From assembly GCA_021827405.1 (NCBI GenBank), contig JAKAVY010000016.1, positions 1-37,188 on the forward strand: a DNA stretch of 37,188 nucleotides, in the 5' to 3' direction. A program made the translations under genes and the position numbers. The notes below the pieces were generated by a model that ran no database searches, was not told the DNA's origin, and worked only from the letters and a program-made list of their open reading frames with translations. Below, one piece after another: positions 24,844 through 31,269 of the stretch. Positions within the stretch are counted from its first letter, which is position 1; every line of letters begins with the position of its first letter. This stretch comes from Thermoplasmata archaeon (lineage in GTDB: Archaea > Thermoplasmatota > Thermoplasmata > Lutacidiplasmatales > UBA184).

Positions 24844-24849
24844 TTATAT
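24844..24849 (+). promoter_or_regulatory. TATA box of rfcS-moaC-moaB
   Basis: TTATAT centred 36 nt upstream of the rfcS ATG at 24883, predicting a leader of about 10 nt. Good match to the archaeal consensus. Confidence 0.75.
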
Positions 24850-24882
24850 CCCGCCGAACCGACTGAGCCCGCGGGGGAACCC

Positions 24883-25866
24883 ATGGACGTCCACGCCGGG
24901 GAGATCTGGATCGAGAAGTACCGACCCCACTCCCTCAGGGAGATGGTCGGACAGCCCAGGGTGGTCCCGCTGCTCGAGGCCTACGTGGCGAAGAGGACCC
25001 TCCCGCACCTGCTCTTTGCCGGGCCACCCGGGACCGGGAAGACCACGGCCGCCCTGGCGCTCGCCCGGGACCTTTACGGGCCCGCCTGGCGGGACTCCTT
25101 CCTGGAACTGAACGCCTCGGACGAACGGGGGATCGAGACGGTCCGCAACACGATCAAGAACTATGTGAGGAGCGCCCCCCTGGCCTCGGTGCCCTTCAAG
25201 CTCCTCTTCCTGGATGAGGCAGACCAGCTCACCAACGATGCGCAGGCGTCGCTCCGCCGGATGATGGAGCGCTATTCCACCTCCAGCCGGTTCATCCTAT
25301 CCTGCAACTACTCGTCCCGGATCATCGAGCCCATCCAATCCCGCTGTGCCGTCTTCCGGTTCAAGACCTTCAGCGTGGAGGAGATGCGGGGCTACCTCGG
25401 ACGGATCGCCCGGGCCGAAGGTCGCACAGTCGAGCCCGAGGCCATGGAGGCCCTGGTCAAGCTTGCGGAGGGGGACCTCCGGCGGGCGGTGAACCTTCTC
25501 CAGCTCGCCTCGGCCCTTTCCGAGAAGATCACCGCGGACAGCCTGTACGAGAGCGCCTCCACCCCCCTCCCCCGGGAGGTGGAGCAGATGATGGGGAAGG
25601 CCCTCGCCGGTGACTTTGAGGGGTCCCGAGAGGCGCTTTACAGCCTGTTGACCGACCGGGGGGCCAGCGGGGAGGATGTGGTCCGGGCCCTGCATCGCCA
25701 CCTGCCGAACCTCGCCTTGCCTGAGGAGGAGAAGATCCGCCTCCTCGAGGTCCTGGCGGAGGTCGATTTCCGTCTCGCCATGGGAGCCTCCGACCGGGTG
25801 CAACTGGAGGCCTTCCTGGCCCGCTTGGGGCTCCTGGGCCGGCGGGGCACGGGAGCCCCCGCATGA
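24883..25866 (+). CDS. rfcS: Replication factor C small subunit (clamp loader)
   Basis: AAA+ ATPase that, with the large subunit, loads the PCNA clamp on primed DNA. 327 residues, normal length. Motifs: WIEKYRP (9-15), Walker A GPPGTGKTT (47-55), LNASDERG (76-83), Walker B LFLDEADQL (108-116), sensor 1 CNYSSRIIEP (141-150), and the SRC arginine finger in QSRCAVFRF (152-160). The DDL-type sensor 2 region EGDLRRAVNLLQ is present and the C-terminal collar domain is complete. No intein is present. The stop overlaps the moaC start by 4 nt. Confidence 0.97.
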   Translation: MDVHAGEIWIEKYRPHSLREMVGQPRVVPLLEAYVAKRTLPHLLFAGPPGTGKTTAALALARDLYGPAWRDSFLELNASDERGIETVRNTIKNYVRSAPLASVPFKLLFLDEADQLTNDAQASLRRMMERYSTSSRFILSCNYSSRIIEPIQSRCAVFRFKTFSVEEMRGYLGRIARAEGRTVEPEAMEALVKLAEGDLRRAVNLLQLASALSEKITADSLYESASTPLPREVEQMMGKALAGDFEGSREALYSLLTDRGASGEDVVRALHRHLPNLALPEEEKIRLLEVLAEVDFRLAMGASDRVQLEAFLARLGLLGRRGTGAPA

Positions 25867-26333
25867 CCGCGCGGTCCTCGGTGGTGACCCGGCAGCGAAA
25901 CGTGGGGGGAAAGCCCTCGTTGGCCCGGGAGGCGGAGGCCGAAGGGTCCCTTTCCTTGGGACCCAAGAGCCGGCGGGCGATCCGGGAGGGAGCCGTGGAG
26001 AAGGGGGACCCGCTGGCTGCCGGAGGACTGGCCGGCCTCCTGGCCATGAAAAGGACCGCCGGGCTCCTGCCCCACTGCCACCTGGTGGCCCTGACGAACA
26101 GTTCCGTCACGCTGACCCGGACCGGGGGAGGCGTGCGGGCCATCGCCCGGGCGGAAGCGTACGGTCCTACCGGAGTGGAGATGGAGACGCTCGTGGGGGT
26201 CTCGGTGGCGCTCTTGACCGTCTGGGACATGGTCAAATATCTGGAGAAGGATGCGCGCGGCCAGTACCCGCACACGCTCCTGGGACCGGTACGCGTGGTC
26301 CGGAAGAGCAAGGGCGGGGACCCTCCTCCGTGA
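25863..26333 (+). CDS. moaC: Cyclic pyranopterin monophosphate synthase
   Basis: Converts the 3',8-cyclo-GTP made by MoaA into cyclic pyranopterin monophosphate, an early step of molybdenum/tungsten cofactor synthesis. 156 residues. MoaC signatures are clear: GLAGLLAMKRTAGLLPHCH (55-73) with Lys63 and His71/His73, YGPTGVEMETLVGVSVALLTVWDMVKYLEKD (100-130, in part) with the Glu pair 106/108, Asp122 and Lys125. The first 12 residues are variable and the ATG is fixed by its ATGA overlap with rfcS. Followed after 10 nt by moaB. The matching moaA is not in the window. Confidence 0.95.
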   Translation: MTARSSVVTRQRNVGGKPSLAREAEAEGSLSLGPKSRRAIREGAVEKGDPLAAGGLAGLLAMKRTAGLLPHCHLVALTNSSVTLTRTGGGVRAIARAEAYGPTGVEMETLVGVSVALLTVWDMVKYLEKDARGQYPHTLLGPVRVVRKSKGGDPPP

Positions 26334-26343
26334 CGGTGAAGCG

Positions 26344-26919
26344 ATGACCCCCGGTTCGAACTACCACCCGCTCTCCCATGCGAACCTCCCGCCCCCCGGG
26401 GCCGCTCCGGCCCCCGAGAGCCCTTCCCGGCATCACCTCGGGACGAGCCGCCCCATCGGCTTCGGCGTGCTCACCACCTCGGACACCCATACCGAGGAGG
26501 ACGACGAGAGCGGGACCCTGGTGAAGAAGCTCTTGACCGAGGGAGGGCAGCGGGTGGAGGAGTACCATCTGGTGGCCAACAGCGTGGCGGACATCCGGGA
26601 GTGCCTCGACCGCTGGTTCGCCAACCCCGAGGTGGAAGCGGTGATCACCATTGGCGGGACGGGGGTGAGCTCCCGGGACGTCACCATCGAGGCTTTGGCG
26701 GGGGGAGGGGGCAAGGCGCTGGAGGGCTTCGGGGACCTCTACCGGATGCTGAGCTACCAGGAGGTCGGCCCGCTGGCGGTCTTGAGCCGGGCCAGCCTCT
26801 TCGCCCTGCACAACCGCCCCGTCTTCGCGGTCCCGGGCTCGGCTCGCGCCTGTCAGCTGGCCGTCCGGGAACTGATCCTTCCCACCGTGGAGCACCTGGT
26901 CGAGGAATTGGCCCGGTGA
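26344..26919 (+). CDS. moaB: Molybdenum cofactor biosynthesis protein B
   Basis: MogA/MoaB fold; in archaea MoaB adenylylates molybdopterin before metal insertion. 191 residues, with a ~33-residue Pro-rich start and then the domain: IGFGVLTTSDTHTEEDDESG (38-57), TIGGTGVSSRDVTIEAL (about 103-119), and the closing block LFALHNRPVFAVPGS. SSRD replaces the more common xxRD spacing partner but the Arg-Asp pair is kept. The frame is open further upstream (to 26251) but that overlaps moaC, and the ATG 10 nt after the moaC stop is the sensible start. Confidence 0.95.
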   Translation: MTPGSNYHPLSHANLPPPGAAPAPESPSRHHLGTSRPIGFGVLTTSDTHTEEDDESGTLVKKLLTEGGQRVEEYHLVANSVADIRECLDRWFANPEVEAVITIGGTGVSSRDVTIEALAGGGGKALEGFGDLYRMLSYQEVGPLAVLSRASLFALHNRPVFAVPGSARACQLAVRELILPTVEHLVEELAR

Positions 26920-26947
26920 ACCCCTACCCGGCCGGCCCGTGGAGGGC

Positions 26948-26953
26948 TTTATA
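26948..26953 (+). promoter_or_regulatory. TATA box of the thioredoxin gene
   Basis: TTTATA centred 39 nt before the ATG at 26989, in the 69-nt gap after moaB. Predicts a leader of about 12 nt and a promoter separate from rfcS-moaCB. Confidence 0.65.
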
Positions 26954-26988
26954 GCCCGGAAGGGTCACTTTCCCTAGAGGTGTCCCCC

Positions 26989-27306
26989 ATGACCATTCCT
27001 GACCTCACGGACAAGACCTTCGCCAAGTTCCCCCAGGACAACCGTGTCGCCCTGGTGGACGTCTGGGCTCCCTGGTGTGGTCCCTGCCGCATGGTCTCCC
27101 CCATCGTCGAGCGCCTGGCGGAGAAGTATCACGGCAAGGTGGGCGTCGGCAAGCTCAATTCGGACGACAACTCCGCGACGGCCCAGCAGCTGGGGGTGAT
27201 GAGCATCCCCACCCTGCTCTTCTACAAGGAGGGCAAGTTGGTGGACCGGATCGTGGGCGCCTATCCCGAAGAGGTCATCGAGGAGCACCTCTCGAAGCTC
27301 CTATAG
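26989..27306 (+). CDS. trxA: Thioredoxin
   Basis: Small cytosolic disulfide reductase, 105 residues. The active site WCGPCR is in VDVWAPWCGPCRMVSP (23-38), the cis-proline loop is VMSIPTLLFYKEGK (about 70-83), and the C-terminal helix is complete. Start at ATG 26989, about 12 nt after the predicted transcription start; an in-frame GTG three codons earlier is less likely. Reduced by a thioredoxin reductase not seen here. A palindrome follows the stop. Confidence 0.96.
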   Translation: MTIPDLTDKTFAKFPQDNRVALVDVWAPWCGPCRMVSPIVERLAEKYHGKVGVGKLNSDDNSATAQQLGVMSIPTLLFYKEGKLVDRIVGAYPEEVIEEHLSKLL

Positions 27307-27333
27307 CAGGGGGAGCCCCGGGGGAGCCGGGGC

Positions 27334-27350
27334 GCGGACCTCAGGTCCGC
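27334..27350. repeat. GC palindrome between thioredoxin and aRF1
   Basis: GCGGACCT-C-AGGTCCGC, perfect 8-bp arms, 28 nt after the thioredoxin stop. The arm GCGGACC recurs in the palindrome at 8042-8055, also about 30 nt after a stop. I see no TATA box for aRF1 in the remaining gap. Confidence 0.45.
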
Positions 27351-27384
27351 CCGGGGAAGGGCCAGGACCGAGGGGGCCTGAACC

Positions 27385-28677
27385 ATGGCGGAAGGGGAAA
27401 AGGACCCCCAGCTCCGGCGCTACGAGTTCCGTCGGTTGGTCGAGGAGATCAAGGACATCCGGGGCCGCGCCACCGAGCTCGTCACTCTCTACGTGCCCCC
27501 CGGCCGGGCCATCTCCGACGTGATGGGCTACCTGCGGAACGAGTACGCCCAGGCCGGCAACATCAAGAGCCGGACCACCCGGAAGAGCGTGCTCTCCGCG
27601 CTGGAGACCATCATGAACCGGCTGAAGCAGTACCGGCAGGCCCCGGAGCACGGGCTCGCGTTCTTCGTGGGGGCCAAACCGGTGGGCGCGGACAAGAGCG
27701 AGCAGGTGGTCTACGTGATCGAGCCGCCGGAGCCGCTGGGCACGTACATGTACCGCTGCGACTCGCAGTTCGTGCTGGAACCGCTCCTGGCCATGGTCCA
27801 CGAGCCGGAGCTCTGGGGGCTCATCGTCATCGACCGGGCGGAGGTCACCTTGGGGTTCCTGCGCGGTACCCGGGTGGAGGCGGTGCGCAACCGGCAGAGC
27901 CAGGTCCCGAGCAAGCATGGCCGGGGGGGGCAGTCCGCCCATCGTTTCGAACGTCTCATCGAGCACGCGGCGCACGACTTCTTCGTCCGCTCGGCGGAGC
28001 TGGCCGCCGAGATCTTCCTGCCGGTGAAGGACACCCTCAAGGGGATCCTGGTCGGGGGCCCGGGGGCCACCAAGGAATATTTCGTGAAGGAGCACTACCT
28101 GCACTACGAGCTCCAGGAGAAGGTGGTGGAGCCCCTGTTCGACGTGGGGTACACGGACGAGTACGGGCTCAAGGAGCTCGTGGAGAAGGCGGGGAGCACG
28201 CTGCACGGGCTGGAGATCACCGAGGAGAAGAGGCTGGTCCAACGCCTCCTGGTGGAGATCCGCAAGGCCGGGGGAGGCCTGGCGGCCTATGGGGAAAGGG
28301 AGGTCCTCCGGGCGCTGGAGATGGGGGCGGTCGAGGTGCTTTTGCTCTCCTCGGGGTTGAAGCGAAAACGGCTGACCCTGCGGTGCGGGCAGTGCGGCAA
28401 GGAGACGGTCCGCAGTCTGGAGGATGCCCAGGTCTCCCAGGCCCAATGGGGGCCCTGCCCGGTCTGCGGCGCCGACGCGCTGTCGTTGAAGGAGACGGAG
28501 GACTACGTGGCCCGGCTCTTCCAGGAGGCCGACCGACACGGGGCCACGGTCCGCATGGTCAGCGTAGAGAGCGACGAGGGAGGGATGCTCCTCAAGGCCT
28601 TCGGAGGCATCGCGGCGATCTTGCGCTATCCGCTCCCCCCTCCCGTGAAGGAGGCCGGGGTAGCGGCCCCGGGTTGA
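27385..28677 (+). CDS. prf1: Peptide chain release factor aRF1
   Basis: Recognises all three stop codons and triggers release of the finished protein. 430 residues. Domain 1 has NIKS (59-62) and YRCDSQF (123-129) for stop reading. Domain 2 carries the peptidyl-tRNA hydrolysis motif GGQ (181-183) in KHGRGGQSAHRFERL. Domain 3 has a zinc-ribbon-like insertion with C334-x2-C337 and C358-x2-C361. The ATG 79 nt after the thioredoxin stop is the first in frame with the conserved start. No promoter is evident, so cotranscription with thioredoxin is possible. Confidence 0.97.
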   Translation: MAEGEKDPQLRRYEFRRLVEEIKDIRGRATELVTLYVPPGRAISDVMGYLRNEYAQAGNIKSRTTRKSVLSALETIMNRLKQYRQAPEHGLAFFVGAKPVGADKSEQVVYVIEPPEPLGTYMYRCDSQFVLEPLLAMVHEPELWGLIVIDRAEVTLGFLRGTRVEAVRNRQSQVPSKHGRGGQSAHRFERLIEHAAHDFFVRSAELAAEIFLPVKDTLKGILVGGPGATKEYFVKEHYLHYELQEKVVEPLFDVGYTDEYGLKELVEKAGSTLHGLEITEEKRLVQRLLVEIRKAGGGLAAYGEREVLRALEMGAVEVLLLSSGLKRKRLTLRCGQCGKETVRSLEDAQVSQAQWGPCPVCGADALSLKETEDYVARLFQEADRHGATVRMVSVESDEGGMLLKAFGGIAAILRYPLPPPVKEAGVAAPG

Positions 28678-28890
28678 ACCCGAGAGGGGCAAGGGCTAAG
28701 GCATAGAGGGCTGGTCTTGGGGCGGGACCGGAATGCCGCGCGCCACCTCGCAAGGGTCGCCGCCGGCCCCACGGGGCCGGAACGGGCAGCCTGGGCGGGT
28801 GGGTAGCGCCGGGCGGGGGCGACGGGCCGACCCTGGGGGACGGCAGCCGCCGGGTCCGGGCCCGGCGCGGAGGTCCGGGGATGGGAGAAC
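28678..28890. other. Gap between aRF1 and tRNA-Arg, structured and GC-rich
   Basis: 213 nt without a convincing gene. It holds a TATA-like GCATAGAG (28701-28708) and a perfect hairpin CCGGCCCC-AC-GGGGCCGG (28763-28780), whose arms are identical to those of the palindrome at 4115-4131. A weak plus-strand frame from ATG 28733 runs into the tRNA and looks non-coding. I do not recognise SRP RNA or RNase P RNA landmarks. It may hold an aRF1 3' hairpin, a tRNA precursor leader or a small RNA. Confidence 0.3.
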
Positions 28891-28965
28891 GGGCGAGTGG
28901 CTTAGCTTGGATAGAGCACCGGATTCCTAATCCGGCGGCCGCGGGTTCGAATCCCGCCTCGCCCG
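28891..28965 (+). tRNA. tRNA-Arg (anticodon CCU)
   Basis: 75 nt folding into a full cloverleaf. The acceptor stem is GGGCGAG/CTCGCCC (28891-28897 with 28958-28964) and the discriminator is G (28965). The D-arm is GCTT..GAGC with GG in the loop. The anticodon stem CCGGA/TCCGG flanks loop TTCCTAA with anticodon CCT at 28926-28928. The T-arm is GCGGG-TTCGAAT-CCCGC. Reads AGG codons. No intron and no encoded CCA. No TATA box is seen directly upstream. Confidence 0.97.
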
Positions 28966-28967
28966 CT

Positions 28968-29801
28968 TCCCGGAGGGTCTCCCCGACCGGCGGGCACCTC
29001 CCTCCCCGGGAACGATTCCTTCGGCTTCCCCCGGCCCGGGCGCGGCGGGAGTGGTCCCGGTACGAGGGTACCCCCCAACGGACCCTCTGGCTGGCCCTGC
29101 GCCGGCGGTTCCTGGCCCGGGCCCTTAAGGGACTTCCCTCCCACCCCGCCACCCTCCTCGAGGTGGGCCCCGGGCCCGGACGCTTCTCCGACCTCCTGCT
29201 CGCGACCGGCCGGTCGGTGATCTCGTTGGAGCTCTCTCTCGCCATGATCCGGGAGGCCCGCCGGCACCCGGGGCCCTCCGGCGGACCCCACTGGGTCCTC
29301 GGGGACGGCCTCCGGCTTCCCGTTCGTCCAGGCGGCCTTGCCGGCCTCGTGGCCCTGGGCAACGTTTTGGGCTTCGGGGGGGACCGGGCGGGCCTCCTGC
29401 TCCGGGAGTGGAAGGAGAGCCTGGCTCCCGGGGGGACCTGGGTGATCGAGACGAGCGTGGCCGGGACCCTTCCTGCGCAGGGCAGCGCACGGGACGCCCA
29501 TGCCTCCCTCCGGCGGGCCCGGAAAGAGCCGTCTTTCGCCCCACCCACCGCGTTGCTTCGGTTCCCCCGGGCGGAACTGGACCGGTGGTTCGACCTCCTA
29601 GGCTGGGAGCTCTTGGAGGCCACACCCGTGGCGCCCGAGGCCGGCAGTTCACCGGAGCGCGCCCGGCAGGCGCTCGCGCGAGCCGGTGGCCGTTGGGAGA
29701 GCCTCCTGGAGACGGAGGAACGGGCCGGGCGGCAACGAGAGGCGGAGGGCCTGCCCGGGCCCTGGCTGTTCCGCGGAAGAGCTCTCGGGAGGAGGGGATG
29801 A
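28968..29801 (+). CDS. Class I SAM-dependent methyltransferase, 5' end unresolved
   Basis: Rossmann-fold methyltransferase of unknown substrate. Motif I is LLEVGPGPGRF (coding near 29154-29186), followed by the acidic strand ISLELSLAMI, GDGLRLPVRPGG and the post-motif strand LVALGNVLGFGG. The region just before motif I (REWSRYEGTPQRTLWLALRRRF) looks like a genuine N-terminal helix. No ATG, GTG or TTG lies in frame between the tRNA and motif I; the nearest ATG is 28881, which would make the tRNA part of the coding sequence. The first in-frame codon after the tRNA is given as the limit. The gene may use CTG, start inside the tRNA, or have lost its 5' end. Its stop overlaps the next ATG. Confidence 0.75.
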   Translation, partial: SRRVSPTGGHLPPRERFLRLPPARARREWSRYEGTPQRTLWLALRRRFLARALKGLPSHPATLLEVGPGPGRFSDLLLATGRSVISLELSLAMIREARRHPGPSGGPHWVLGDGLRLPVRPGGLAGLVALGNVLGFGGDRAGLLLREWKESLAPGGTWVIETSVAGTLPAQGSARDAHASLRRARKEPSFAPPTALLRFPRAELDRWFDLLGWELLEATPVAPEAGSSPERARQALARAGGRWESLLETEERAGRQREAEGLPGPWLFRGRALGRRG

Positions 29802-30892
29802 GCGGCGGCCCTCGCTCAGGGGCCTCCGACCGGCCGACCCCTCTCGCCGCGGGGAAGATCTCCCCGGCGGTCTTCCGACGGGCGGTGTCCTCTCATCTGG
29901 GTGCCCACCGAAAGGACGTGCTGCTCGGACCCGCCACGGGCGTGGACGTGGGGGCGGTCCGCCTGGGAGCCGGGGCGGTCGGTCTGTTCACCACGGACCC
30001 GATCTACGTGGAACCGGCGTTGGGGTGGGAACACGCCTGTTGGGTGGCCTTCCACCTGGTGGCCAACGACATCACCACCTCCGGCCACCCGCCCACGCAC
30101 ATCCTCGTGGACCTGAACCTCCCGCTGGACCTTCCGGAACGTCGGCTCTCCACGTTCATGCGGGTCTGGCACCAGGAGGCCCGGCGTCTGGGGGCCGCGA
30201 TTCTGGGCGGGCATACCGGCCGCTACCCCGGGGCCCAGGTCCCCGTGTTGGGGGGGGCCACCTTCTTCGCAAAGGTCCCGTCAGGATCGTTCGCCGCGAC
30301 GCCCTTGCTGCGCCCGGGATTGAGCCTGGTCATGAGCAAGGCCGCGGGGATCGAGACCGCCGTCTGGCTCGCGCATCTCTTGCCCCGGGACCCCCGGACC
30401 GCAGGATCGAAGGGGAGTTGGAGGGCCGCCCGCGGCCGGTGGCGCGAGCTCGCGACCACGCCCGAGGCGCTCCTCGCGGCCTCCCTCGGTCTGGGCCGGG
30501 GTGGAGTGGAAGCGATGCACGACGCCGCCGAAGGGGGGGTCCTCCGCGCCCTCCAGGAGATGGTCGACGCCTCGGGGGTAGGGCTCCTCGTGGATCTCTC
30601 CCGGCTCCCCATCGATCCCCAGGCCGCCGAGGTCTGTTCCCTCTACGGTCTTGACCCCCTCTCGGTCAGCAGCAGCGGCGCGCTCTTTGTCGCCCTGCCC
30701 CCGGGCCGGGTCCGGTCGCTCCTCTCCCTGTGGAAGGACCGGGGGATCCCGGGAGCGCTGGTGGGGCGGTTCGTGTCCGGCCCAGCGGTGGTCCAAGACC
30801 GCGGTCGGCGACTCCCCCCTCCTCCCCCGGACCGGTGGTACCAGCCCCTGGGAGCCTGGAGTCCCAAGGCCGTCCCCCGCTCTCGCGACTGA
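29798..30892 (+). CDS. AIR synthase-related protein (HypE/PurM/ThiL superfamily)
   Basis: 364 residues with the two-domain AIR-synthase fold, a family of ATP-using enzymes including PurM, SelD, HypE and ThiL. Visible: ATGVDVGAVRLG (46-57) where HypE has its Asp-Asp-Ala-Ala segment, LFTTDPIYVEP (63-73), FHLVANDITTSGHPP, the glycine motif LGGHTGRYPGAQV and, in the C-terminal domain, GGVEAMHDAAEGGVLRALQEM, which matches the HypE/AIR-synthase C block closely. The C-terminal HypE cysteine tail is absent and no hyp genes are nearby, so hydrogenase maturation is unlikely. It overlaps the methyltransferase by 4 nt. The TPP riboswitch and thiamine genes follow downstream, so a ThiL-like thiamine-phosphate role is conceivable but unproven. 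Confidence 0.8.
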   Translation: MSGGPRSGASDRPTPLAAGKISPAVFRRAVSSHLGAHRKDVLLGPATGVDVGAVRLGAGAVGLFTTDPIYVEPALGWEHACWVAFHLVANDITTSGHPPTHILVDLNLPLDLPERRLSTFMRVWHQEARRLGAAILGGHTGRYPGAQVPVLGGATFFAKVPSGSFAATPLLRPGLSLVMSKAAGIETAVWLAHLLPRDPRTAGSKGSWRAARGRWRELATTPEALLAASLGLGRGGVEAMHDAAEGGVLRALQEMVDASGVGLLVDLSRLPIDPQAAEVCSLYGLDPLSVSSSGALFVALPPGRVRSLLSLWKDRGIPGALVGRFVSGPAVVQDRGRRLPPPPPDRWYQPLGAWSPKAVPRSRD

Positions 30893-30913
30893 GCCGGGGG
30901 TGCGAAACGGAAC

Positions 30914-30928
30914 GCCGGGGCCCCCGGC
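30914..30928. repeat. GC hairpin after the AIR synthase-related gene
   Basis: GCCGGGG-C-CCCCGGC, 22 nt after the stop. Candidate 3'-end structure separating this unit from the thiamine operon. The rest of 30893-31107 shows no gene or motif I can support. Confidence 0.45.
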
Positions 30929-31107
30929 TTCCCAGGAAGAGCGAAGAGGGCCTGGGTCGACACCAAGCCCACCGGAGAGCCCGGACCCGTCCGGCAGCGG
31001 CCCAGGGCGGTGGACCTAGATCTCATCCCTTTGCCCGAGAAGAGGTCCTCCTCGGCAAGGGCGCTCCGGTCCCGCTCTCCCCAGCCTCATCCCCCTCGGG
31101 CCCCATC

Positions 31108-31116
31108 TTCATAAAC
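31108..31116 (+). promoter_or_regulatory. TATA box of the thiamine transport operon
   Basis: TTCATAAAC, an AT-rich island in GC-rich sequence. Adding about 26 nt puts the transcription start near 31139, right at the 5' edge of the TPP aptamer, so the mRNA would begin with the riboswitch. Confidence 0.6.
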
Positions 31117-31135
31117 TGGCCCCCCCTCCGCCCCC

Positions 31136-31226
31136 CTGCGGGGGAGCCCCACCATGGAGCTGAGAGGGCAGGGAAGCACTGCCGACCCCTTGAACCTGAT
31201 CCGGGTAATTCCGGCGAAGGGACGAA
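31136..31226 (+). promoter_or_regulatory. TPP riboswitch (THI element)
   Basis: Thiamine pyrophosphate aptamer. Conserved parts are in order: GGGGAGC (31141-31147, P2 and P3 5' strands), CTGAGA (31160-31165), ACCTGAT (31194-31200), GGGTAAT (31203-31209) and GGCGAAGGGA (31213-31222). P3 pairs AGC..GCT around a short loop. An optional P3a hairpin, GGCAG/CTGCC (about 31167-31183), is present, and CCCC at 31185-31188 closes P2. The element precedes thiB-thiP-thiQ, consistent with TPP turning off thiamine uptake. THI elements are rare in archaea and were described in Thermoplasma. P1 is short and its ends are approximate. Confidence 0.92.
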
Positions 31227-31227
31227 C

Positions 31228-31269
31228 ATGGCCCGGGTGACCGGGACCTCCGCGGGAAGCGGAGGATGA
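31228..31269 (+). CDS. Possible 13-codon leader ORF before thiB
   Basis: ATG at 31228, two bases after the aptamer core, opens a 13-codon frame (MARVTGTSAGSGG) ending in TGA at 31267-31269. That stop overlaps the thiB ATG at 31266. Translating it would unwind the hairpin at 31247-31265, so it could pass ribosomes to thiB. There is no family to compare with; it could be a chance frame. Confidence 0.35.
   Translation: MARVTGTSAGSGG
31247..31265 (+). promoter_or_regulatory. Hairpin enclosing the thiB ribosome-binding region
   Basis: CCTCCGC-GGGAA-GCGGAGG, a perfect 7-bp stem ending at the base before the thiB ATG. The 3' arm holds GGAGG, the only Shine-Dalgarno-like sequence nearby, so folding would hide it. 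Likely part of the expression platform of the riboswitch; the switching partner is not clear. Confidence 0.5.

Noticed and set aside
26251-26343. MoaB start at 26251
   Set aside because: Would overlap moaC by 80 bases; ATG 26344 follows the moaC stop by 10 nt.
28678-28890. SRP RNA or RNase P RNA in the gap before tRNA-Arg
   Set aside because: The conserved landmarks of either RNA are not visible.
28733-28930. 65-codon frame before and into tRNA-Arg
   Set aside because: Pro/Gly/Arg-rich with no family pattern and runs into the tRNA.
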